A DNA stretch of 11,215 nt from Elusimicrobiota bacterium (lineage in GTDB: Bacteria > Elusimicrobiota > Elusimicrobia > Elusimicrobiales > Elusimicrobiaceae), in contig JAIRMX010000013.1 of the NCBI GenBank assembly GCA_031258375.1, forward strand, positions 1 to 11,215. Direction: 5' to 3'. A model generated the notes under the pieces. It did no database searches, had not been told where the DNA came from, and worked only from the letters and a program-made list of their open reading frames with translations. The position numbers were made by a program, and so were the translations under genes. Every line of letters starts with the position of its first letter. Positions within the stretch are counted from its first letter, which is position 1. Shown here piece by piece: positions 6,671 through 11,215 of this stretch.

Positions 6671-6912
6671 GTAATAAAGCGGTTGTTGTATAAAATTTTG
6701 CTTGATTTTTGGATGTTCCGCGCAAGCGGGACAAGCTTTTGAGATATCAAAGGCACTACGAAATCCAAAAACAGCTCGTTATTAAGCACAAAGTAAAAGG
6801 AAGTCATGAGCCTTTTGCTTTGTGCTGAATGTTTCCCGCCGAAAGGCGGGAAACTACGGCTGTTATATTTTGGGTCTTTCGTAGGGCTCAAATATAACAG
6901 CCGTTTTTGTTT
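6671..6912 (+). ncRNA. Candidate novel structured RNA, about 240 nt
   Basis: There is no credible ORF, but six ordered helices can be drawn by eye. P1 pairs 6706-6714 (TTTTTGGAT) with 6763-6771. It encloses P2 (6715-6721/6726-6732, GCAA loop, one G-U) and P3 (6735-6742/6747-6754, GATA loop, one G-U), forming a three-way junction. P4 is 16 bp (6785-6800/6811-6826) with a single G-U pair. P5 is a perfect 10-bp stem (6831-6840/6845-6854) with a GAAA loop. P6 is a perfect 15-bp terminator stem (6856-6870/6890-6904) followed by T5GT3. The junction strand CTACGAAA (6756-6763) is perfectly complementary to TTTCGTAG (6877-6884) in the P6 loop, a likely tertiary contact (it shares one base with P1). 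I recognise no Rfam family: 6S, tmRNA, RNase P, SRP and common riboswitch signatures are absent. It may be a stand-alone sRNA or an attenuating leader for the gene at 6956. Confidence 0.65.
6856..6912 (+). terminator. Intrinsic terminator ending the structured RNA
   Basis: ACGGCTGTTATATTT pairs perfectly with AAATATAACAGCCGT over 15 bp around a 19-nt loop, followed by TTTTTGTTT. A short alternative pairing, CAGCC (6898-6902) with GGCTG (6921-6925), would break the base of this stem and could allow read-through into the gene 44 bp downstream. Confidence 0.8.
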
Positions 6913-6955
6913 GGCTAAAAGGCTGAACAAATATTCAAAATAGCGAGGTAAAAGT

Positions 6956-7621
6956 ATGAAAAAGGTATTATTTGTAATAATGTCAATTGCATTGTTATGC
7001 AATTTGGCTTTAGCTCAAGCAAGCAAAGGAGCTAAAAGACTTATGGCAGACAATTATGAACAAGCTATGGGTTTCTCTCAAGATGAAATAGAAGAACTCT
7101 ACATAGACTATGAAGAACATCTTGACGAGAATAAACAATTTCAGGAATTGATGTCATGTGAATGGATCCCTGATTTTTTTGGAACTGATGGCACTATAGA
7201 AACAGAATCTTATGTGAAAGGCGAAACTACTGCTTATTGGAAAAGTATAGAAAAAAATAACGGACAAGAAGATCTATACGGCAAAATTACCGATTTTATT
7301 TATTCGCTTAATTTTGCTTTTTCCCCGATAATACAAGTCCTAAACAGCGATTGTTCTGACGAATATAAGAGAGAAATAATTAGCGCTACTCTTAACGGCA
7401 GTTTGGAGGATAAAAAAAATACCATCAATCCTTGCCTCGTAGAAGATTTTGCCCAAGCCACATGTCAGATTGAGCAAAATGGCCGACAAAAAGTCAAGCA
7501 AGTTTGCAAAGGCAAGTGTTTTAAACGCCAAAGTATTATAGACGAAATAAAAGCTGCTCCAGACAAAGTAAAATTATTTAACGAAGCATTAAAAAACTCT
7601 CAATTTGGCGATTATAAATAA
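6956..7621 (+). CDS. Secreted hypothetical protein with six cysteines
   Basis: A 221-residue protein I do not recognise. It starts with a clear Sec signal peptide: Lys-Lys, a hydrophobic core 'VLFVIMSIALLCNLALA', and a probable cut after ALA at residue 20. The mature part is acidic near its start ('QDEIEELYIDYEEHLDENK') and contains six cysteines (68, 133, 160, 170, 184, 188), the last two as C-K-G-K-C. Disulphides in the periplasm or outside the cell are plausible. GAGGT about 8 nt upstream supports the start. No clear promoter lies between the RNA terminator at 6912 and this gene, so it may depend on read-through from the structured RNA. Codon use is more A/T-rich than in cinA or the transporter genes, suggesting recent acquisition. 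Coding-like sequence continues in another frame after the stop (7626-7697), so the true C-terminus is uncertain. Confidence 0.8.
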   Translation: MKKVLFVIMSIALLCNLALAQASKGAKRLMADNYEQAMGFSQDEIEELYIDYEEHLDENKQFQELMSCEWIPDFFGTDGTIETESYVKGETTAYWKSIEKNNGQEDLYGKITDFIYSLNFAFSPIIQVLNSDCSDEYKREIISATLNGSLEDKKNTINPCLVEDFAQATCQIEQNGRQKVKQVCKGKCFKRQSIIDEIKAAPDKVKLFNEALKNSQFGDYK

Positions 7622-7697
7622 AAAAATTGAAGAATATGGCGAACCTGACCCGGTGACTGGAGCAAGAAAAATAACTGATAGGATTGTTAAGAGATAG
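7622..7697 (+). other. Probable frameshifted C-terminal tail of the secreted protein
   Basis: Directly after the stop, another frame reads KKIEEYGEPDPVTGARKITD and then RIVKR before a TAG at 7695. This looks like ordinary protein rather than intergenic DNA. The two frames meet at T-AAAAAAA (7619-7626), so a one-base indel in the A7 run would join them. It may be a sequencing or assembly error, a real frameshift, or slippage. Confidence 0.5.
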
Positions 7698-7724
7698 ATT
7701 AAATGTTCCGTAAAAAGATATTGT

Positions 7725-7759
7725 ACCCGTTTAAAAGTCAAAATTTTAAACGGGTTTTT
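7725..7759 (+). terminator. Strong intrinsic terminator
   Basis: ACCCGTTTAAAA and TTTTAAACGGGT form a perfect 12-bp stem with a 7-nt loop, followed by TTTTG. It ends transcription of the secreted-protein gene. Its position after 7697 supports the view that the real gene extended to that TAG. Confidence 0.88.
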
Positions 7760-7783
7760 GTTTGTATGTAATCGGCGGTTCTT

Positions 7784-7828
7784 TCAAAAAAGCGCGAGTT
7801 TTATCAGAAACACGACGAAATTCACGCT
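7784..7828 (-). terminator. fic terminator / 45-bp palindromic element, copy A
   Basis: Read on the minus strand, AGCGTGAATTT pairs with AAACTCGCGCT (one G-U, one A-C mismatch) and is followed by TTTTTT, starting 10 bp after the fic stop codon. The 45 bp match the element at 8772-8816 with identical spacing: 20 of 22 bases, then a divergent 12-bp middle, then 11 of 11 bases. Confidence 0.75.
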
Positions 7829-7838
7829 GTATAGCAGT

Positions 7839-8708
7839 CTATTTTGCAATGCGCCACACTTTTTCCTGCCGAAATGCGGCTATGGTTTGACGTTTTGCCG
7901 CATTGAGCAGAGAAGAGGCGTTCAATTTTTTCACTTTCGCGTATTCGGTAAGTCTAATGATTTTATCTCCTCTTAAATACGCCAGTCTTTTATGCAGGGA
8001 TTCCATAAGAACTAAAGCCAAATACTCGCTCATGCCTTCATATTTGCCGGTAGCCGCATATTTTGAGAAAAGAGGATAGTATTCCTCTCTTTTGCTTTTA
8101 TTTTGAATAATAACAGGCGGATAGCCGAAATGCGACAGCTGCAAATTTATCAGCACGCGGCCTATCCTGCCATTGCCGTCGTTAAAAGGGTGGATACTTT
8201 CAAACTCGCTGTGGAAATGCGCGATTTTTTCTAAAAAATATTTATCGTCGCCGCTGTAATATTCGTTAATCAGTTTTTCAAGCAGGGGTATAATTTTTTC
8301 CGGCGCGGGCGCAATATAAGTTCCAACGCGCACGTACTCGCCGCTTTTTCGTATGCGCCCGGCAAATTCGTCGTTAATCCCGCCGATGAGCATTTGATGA
8401 AGCAATTCAATATTGGCGACGGTTAACTGAAAATCCGGCTTAGTCCACAGATATTTTATAACTCTTGCGAGATTTACGGCCTCGTAAGTTTCGCGCAGGG
8501 AAACTTGGCGCATTATATCCTGCTCAAGCAGAATTTTTTCCGTTTCCTTAAGCGTAAGGGAAGAATTTTCTATGGCATTTGAATTATAAACCATCTCGGG
8601 AAGCTCGCTTTCGGCAAGTATTTTGAGTAATTCCCCGCGCCCCTTTTTTAATTTTTCATATTCAAATTTAAGCTTTTTTATTTGCTCTTTTTTGGCAGTA
8701 TTTATCAT
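7839..8708 (-). CDS. Fic-family protein AMP-transferase, class II, with C-terminal HTH-like tail
   Basis: A 289-residue Fic protein. The active-site motif 'HPFNDGNGRIGR' (His173 to Arg184) is complete, so it should transfer AMP from ATP to a hydroxyl side chain of a target protein. The N-terminal inhibitory motif (S/T)xxxE(G/N) is present as Ser43-NAI-Glu47-Asn48, making it a self-inhibited class II Fic that needs no separate antitoxin; none is encoded nearby. The flap 'RKSGEYVRVGTYIAP' lies at about 120-134. The C-terminal region ('RLTEYAKVKKLNASSLLNAA ... VWRIAK') resembles a small DNA-binding helix-turn-helix, so autoregulation is plausible. The start is supported by AGAGGA about 9 nt upstream. 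A perfect-consensus promoter precedes it and near-identical terminator palindromes lie on both sides, making a self-contained cassette. The target protein is unknown. Confidence 0.93.
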   Translation of the reverse strand: MINTAKKEQIKKLKFEYEKLKKGRGELLKILAESELPEMVYNSNAIENSSLTLKETEKILLEQDIMRQVSLRETYEAVNLARVIKYLWTKPDFQLTVANIELLHQMLIGGINDEFAGRIRKSGEYVRVGTYIAPAPEKIIPLLEKLINEYYSGDDKYFLEKIAHFHSEFESIHPFNDGNGRIGRVLINLQLSHFGYPPVIIQNKSKREEYYPLFSKYAATGKYEGMSEYLALVLMESLHKRLAYLRGDKIIRLTEYAKVKKLNASSLLNAAKRQTIAAFRQEKVWRIAK

Positions 8709-8746
8709 AAATATCCTCTTTTCATTCTTTCATTTATTATGTCTAA

Positions 8747-8775
8747 ATTATAATAAATTCACGGTATTTTGTCAA
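8747..8775 (-). promoter_or_regulatory. fic promoter, perfect TTGACA-17-TATAAT, with half-site in spacer
   Basis: On the minus strand TTGACA (8770-8775), exactly 17 bp, and TATAAT (8747-8752) form a perfect sigma-70 consensus, about 40 bp before the start codon. The spacer contains CCGTGAATTT, sharing the 9-mer CGTGAATTT with the arms of the adjacent palindrome (8779-8816). So strong a promoter on a toxin-like gene suggests repression through this site, possibly by the Fic protein's own C-terminal domain. Confidence 0.8.
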
Positions 8776-8816
8776 AAAAGCGTGAATTTTATCGTTTTTT
8801 CAATAAAATTCACGCT
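8772..8816 (-). repeat. 45-bp palindromic element, copy B, upstream of fic
   Basis: A perfect 14-bp inverted repeat (AGCGTGAATTTTAT, 8779-8792 with 8803-8816) around a 10-nt loop. On the minus strand it runs into TTTTTT and so looks like a strong terminator whose T-tract overlaps the fic -35. No minus-strand gene lies upstream for it to terminate. It duplicates the terminator after fic (7784-7828). It may be the terminator of a lost upstream fic copy, an insulator, or an operator. Confidence 0.8.
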
Positions 8817-8911
8817 AATATCCCTGAAAGTTTAGATTTAAAAAAGTTTATGCGAAGTTTTAACCATAACTTTTGCAGGCTTGGATAAAGCCGCCGACGC
8901 GGGCGATTTTA

Positions 8912-8922
8912 TATAATATAAT
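8912..8922 (+). promoter_or_regulatory. Overlapping -10 boxes abutting the permease start
   Basis: Two overlapping TATAAT hexamers (8912-8917 and 8917-8922) sit directly before the ATG at 8923, and no ribosome-binding site is present. The left one would start transcription at about the ATG, so the mRNA may be leaderless, as proposed for cinA. No good -35 is visible, which lowers confidence. A small GGCTT/AAGCC hairpin lies at 8878-8892. Confidence 0.35.
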
Positions 8923-9858
8923 ATGCTCGGCGCAAAAAAATTCTATTTTATCATTTTGGTTTTGCTGACCGCCGGAATATTAATATCTTTATTCGGCTTT
9001 GGCGGAGCCTCCGGAATTATTTTAGAAATAAGACTTTCTAAAGTTCTAAACGCTTTGCTTTGCGGCGCGGCTTTAGGAACCGCGGGAGTTATGCTGCAAA
9101 ATCTTTTGCGCAACCCGCTTGCCGATCCGTATATTTTAGGTGCTTCCTCCGGCGGAACTTTAGGCATTGTAATTGCAGAAATTGCCGGGCTGGCTTATTT
9201 CAGTTTAGGATTTTACGCATTCATCATAGCGGGCGCGTTTTTTGCCTCATTGCTTGTCTGCGCATTAGCTTATGATAAAGGCAGAAGCTCTTCCGTAAAA
9301 GTTATTTTGGCGGGTATTGCCGTAAATATTTTTTTAAGTTCTCTTGTAATGCTCGCGCTTTTTATTTATCGGCAGCCTTATCTTTCCGTATTAAGTTTTA
9401 TGCTCGGCGCAATAGGAGAACGTCCGGTTTTCGTTTTAATTGCTTCGGCCGTATTAATAATTGCGGGATTTATCTTTGCCTTAACGCTTGCGCGCAGCGC
9501 GGATATTTTGGCTTTTGGCGAGCATCATGCGCAGACGCTTGGTTCAGATATAAAAAAATTGCGCTACGGAGTTTTATTTTGCGCGGCTTTGCTTGTCGGC
9601 GGCAGCATAAGTTTATGCGGCGCAATAGGTTTTGTAGGTTTTATAATACCTCATATCTCAAGATTATTCGTCGGCCCGAAAGTAAAAAATTTAATTACAG
9701 CCTCCGCGCTTTGCGGCGCGGCTTTTTTAGTCAATATGGAAGTTATAAACCGCTTTATTTTTTATCCCCGTCAAGTGCCGATAGGCATTTTATGCGCTTT
9801 GGCCGGCGCGCCGTTTTTTATATGGGTTTTACTGAAAAATAAAGGAGAATATTTTTAA
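8923..9858 (+). CDS. FecCD-family ABC transporter permease (iron-siderophore/haem/B12 class)
   Basis: A 311-residue polytopic membrane protein of the BtuC/FecCD/FhuB type, slightly shorter than the usual 320-350, with about nine hydrophobic helices. Family signatures are 'CGAALGTAGVMLQNLLRNPLADPYILGASSG' (residues about 47-77, shown here only by its known family pattern: GxxLQxLLRNPLADPxxLG), 'CGAIGFVGFIIPHISRLFVG' (232-251), which contacts the ATPase, and a C-terminal 'PIGILCALAGAPFFIWVLL'. It forms the inner-membrane channel importing iron chelates, haem or cobalamin. The start at 8923 is forced by an in-frame stop just upstream (8914) and has no ribosome-binding site. Its stop overlaps the ATPase start by one base (TAATG). 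No substrate-binding protein or outer-membrane receptor gene is in the window, so the substrate cannot be told. Confidence 0.93.
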   Translation: MLGAKKFYFIILVLLTAGILISLFGFGGASGIILEIRLSKVLNALLCGAALGTAGVMLQNLLRNPLADPYILGASSGGTLGIVIAEIAGLAYFSLGFYAFIIAGAFFASLLVCALAYDKGRSSSVKVILAGIAVNIFLSSLVMLALFIYRQPYLSVLSFMLGAIGERPVFVLIASAVLIIAGFIFALTLARSADILAFGEHHAQTLGSDIKKLRYGVLFCAALLVGGSISLCGAIGFVGFIIPHISRLFVGPKVKNLITASALCGAAFLVNMEVINRFIFYPRQVPIGILCALAGAPFFIWVLLKNKGEYF

Positions 9859-10565
9859 TGCTCGAAGCTAAAAACGTTTGCCTTGCCATAGAGGGCAAAC
9901 ATCTGCTCAAAGATATAAACTTTAAAGCCGAAGAAGGTTCTTTTATTTGCATTGCCGGCGCAAACGGAAGCGGCAAAACATTAATGCTTAAAACATTATG
10001 CGGAGTTTTGCAGCCGTCGGCAGGCGCGGTTTTTTTGAACGGGCGGGATATATCGCTTTACGACATAAGGCAAAAGAGCATGCTTATGCGCTTTTTGCCT
10101 GCCGTTTTACAAAGCGTTTTTAATTATAAAGTAAAAGATATTGTGCTTATGGGCACAAATCCGCATATCAAATGGTGGCAGGATTATACCGCGCAAAATG
10201 AAGCCGCCGCTTACGCCGCTTTGCAAAATACCGACGCCGCGCATTTGGCGGAGCGCGATATTTTTACGCTTTCGGACGGGGAAATGCAGAGAGTTTTTAT
10301 CGCGCAGATTTTAAGCGCGCAGCCAAAAGCGATTTTGCCGGACGAGCCGACTTCGCATTTAGATTTAAAACAAAAGAACGACGTCTTTAAATTATTTTTG
10401 AAAGCCGCTCAAAACGGCCGTATTGTAATTTGCGCCACGCATGATATAGAGCTTGCAAAAAAATACGCCACGCATATTTGCCTTTTGAAAAACGGCGAAA
10501 TTGACGGTTTTGCCCCTGCCGCGCAAATTGGCGACGCCGATATCGCCCGCGTCTACGGCTTGTAA
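9858..10565 (+). CDS. ABC transporter ATP-binding protein, FecE/BtuD type, atypical motifs
   Basis: A 235-residue ATPase partnered with the preceding permease. Walker A is 'GANGSGKT' (34-41), the signature is 'LSDGEMQR' (138-145), Walker B is 'AILPDEPTSHLD' with Asp162 and catalytic Glu163, and the switch His is His195 in 'ATHD'. It should energise import of an iron chelate, haem or cobalamin. Three deviations stand out. The Q-loop Gln aligns with Ala82 ('RFLPAVLQ' where relatives have 'YLPQ'; a Gln lies three residues later). Pro161 replaces a beta-strand hydrophobic residue just before the Walker B Asp. The signature has Asp for the first Gly of LSGGE, a variant that some relatives share. 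The start follows AAAGGAG at 9841-9847. The gene ends 31 bp before the convergent pilin gene, with no clear terminator between. Confidence 0.92.
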   Translation: MLEAKNVCLAIEGKHLLKDINFKAEEGSFICIAGANGSGKTLMLKTLCGVLQPSAGAVFLNGRDISLYDIRQKSMLMRFLPAVLQSVFNYKVKDIVLMGTNPHIKWWQDYTAQNEAAAYAALQNTDAAHLAERDIFTLSDGEMQRVFIAQILSAQPKAILPDEPTSHLDLKQKNDVFKLFLKAAQNGRIVICATHDIELAKKYATHICLLKNGEIDGFAPAAQIGDADIARVYGL

Positions 10566-10596
10566 GAAGTTTAATATTGCTTTAAAAACAAAAATC

Positions 10597-11215
10597 CTAT
10601 TGTATTAAATATAGTTCACCACCGTAAATAGCCGTGTATGTGGAAGAGCCAGACATCTTTTTGCAAAAATTCCTCCATTTATTTATATCTGTAGTAAGCG
10701 ATGGAGCAATAGCGCACAGTAAATTGCCCCTTTTTATGTCTCCCGCATTGGTAAGAGGAATTTGGTATATATAAGTTTGATAATTATGCCCTGTGTTTCC
10801 AATAACTCTTCTTGCCTGTATTGTCCAAAAATTGTCAGAGTTATAATAAATTGAATAATAAAAATTCTTGGTTTTTATACACTCTTGAACATAATTGCAG
10901 GAAGCAATTTGACTACCCTCCGGCAGAGAAACATCTAAATCGTTAAACTTTGTTGTATAAACACCGTTAGTAAGAAAATATATATCCTCTGCAGTCGTAA
11001 GAGCCTTTAACATTTTCGAAGCTTCGGAATAATAAGTTTTTTCAATCAAGAATTTATATTGCGGTATAGCAATAGCGGTGAGAATACCGATGATTAATAC
11101 AACAACAAGTAGCTCAATAAGAGTAAAACCCTTAATTCTTAGAGGAGAATGCGGGGGGGGGGGGGGGTTTGCATTTTTTATTTTGCCGCGTAATTTTACC
11201 CGGAATTTATGGGGG
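10597..11215 (-). CDS. Type IV pilin-like / pseudopilin protein, 5' end uncertain (partial)
   Basis: A minus-strand gene with the prepilin signature K-G|F-T-L-I-E-L-L-V-V-V-L-I-I-G-I-L; the peptidase cut would lie between 11128 and 11127, giving a mature protein of 176 residues with Glu at position 5. After the N-terminal helix comes 'MLKALTTAEDIYFLTNGVYTTKF', and the C-terminal part has four cysteines and ends 'YGGELYLIQ'. I recognise this as the abundant Elusimicrobiota pilin-like type; related proteins build type IV pili or type II secretion pseudopili. A TTG at 11049 is not a plausible start because it would delete the conserved helix. The frame is open to the window edge through a 15-C tract, reading a basic leader (HKFRVKLRGKIKNAN, then Pro5), with no ATG/GTG/TTG in frame. 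An ATG at 11174 is out of frame at this tract length. The start is therefore unresolved. Confidence 0.85.
   Translation of the reverse strand, partial: PHKFRVKLRGKIKNANPPPPPHSPLRIKGFTLIELLVVVLIIGILTAIAIPQYKFLIEKTYYSEASKMLKALTTAEDIYFLTNGVYTTKFNDLDVSLPEGSQIASCNYVQECIKTKNFYYSIYYNSDNFWTIQARRVIGNTGHNYQTYIYQIPLTNAGDIKRGNLLCAIAPSLTTDINKWRNFCKKMSGSSTYTAIYGGELYLIQ
11153..11167 (-). repeat. 15-C homopolymer in the pilin leader
   Basis: Fifteen consecutive C on the coding (minus) strand, 25 bp upstream of the prepilin cleavage codon. At this length it encodes five prolines in a frame open to the window end. With 13 or 16 C it would instead fuse the ATG at 11174 to the pilin frame. The length is prone to slippage in cells and to sequencing error. 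Confidence 0.9.

Noticed and set aside
6671..6912. Structured RNA as 6S RNA, tmRNA, RNase P RNA, SRP RNA or a retron ncRNA
   Set aside because: It lacks 6S's single bulged rod, tmRNA's tRNA-like ends, RNase P core motifs and the SRP loop, and no reverse transcriptase is nearby.
6525..7002. Minus-strand ORFs across the structured RNA region
   Set aside because: Composition is that of random AT-rich DNA, and the strong RNA helices and + strand terminator explain the region better.
7839..8708. Two-gene Fic/antitoxin pair
   Set aside because: No small partner ORF adjoins fic, and the inhibitory SxxxEN motif lies inside the protein itself.
8709..8922. Cobalamin riboswitch or Fur box before the permease
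   Set aside because: No conserved B12-box sequence or 19-bp Fur palindrome is visible; only small hairpins near 8878-8902.
10566..10596. Bidirectional terminator between the ATPase and pilin genes
   Set aside because: Only a weak TTTAA/TTAAA pairing is present, too unstable to call.

Overview
The window looks like a bacterial chromosome segment, most likely from a host-associated member of Elusimicrobiota. The main pointer is the type IV pilin-like gene at the right end: the block 'KALTTAEDIYFLTNG' after a GFTLIELLVVVLIIGIL helix is typical of the expanded pilin families of that phylum. This is recognition from memory, not a search. The A+T-rich intergenic DNA and rather GC-rich third positions in the core genes fit but prove nothing. 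Layout: (1) 1-3964, minus strand, is a signalling cluster. A FIST-domain sensor protein is followed 24 bp later by a cytoplasmic PAS/hybrid histidine kinase with two receiver domains, then by a second FIST paralogue cut by the window edge. FIST domains are often fused to kinases; here they are separate, so the likely model is FIST sensor(s) feeding a soluble kinase. The kinase has Tyr where the ATP-binding G1 box normally has Asp. (2) 4118-5359, plus strand, is cinA (nicotinamide-nucleotide amidohydrolase / competence-damage protein), with a promoter placed so that its mRNA may be leaderless. (3) 5360-6616 is an AT-rich stretch with an orphan promoter, then an IS5-family (IS903-group) insertion sequence with perfect 20-bp inverted repeats. 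Its transposase is cut short by an in-frame TAG and no target duplication is visible. (4) 6617-6955 has no credible ORF but folds into an elaborate RNA: a three-way junction, three GNRA-like or GATA tetraloop hairpins, a 16-bp hairpin and a 15-bp intrinsic terminator. The terminator's loop is perfectly complementary over 8 nt to a junction strand. I consider this candidate structured ncRNA or riboregulator the most novel item in the window. It sits just upstream of a secreted Cys-containing protein of unknown function (6956-7621), whose coding potential seems to continue out of frame past an A7 run. (5) 7784-8816 holds a class II Fic AMP-transferase with a C-terminal DNA-binding-like tail. The gene is bracketed by two near-identical 45-bp terminator-like palindromes and has a perfect-consensus promoter containing the same half-site. 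(6) 8923-10565, plus strand, is a FecCD-type ABC permease plus its ATPase (iron-siderophore, haem or cobalamin class) without a binding protein. The ATPase departs from consensus in the Q-loop, signature and Walker B motifs. (7) 10597 to the window end, minus strand, is the pilin-like gene, whose leader contains a 15-C homopolymer, a classic shape for a phase-variable locus or an assembly error. No tRNA, rRNA or CRISPR array was seen.
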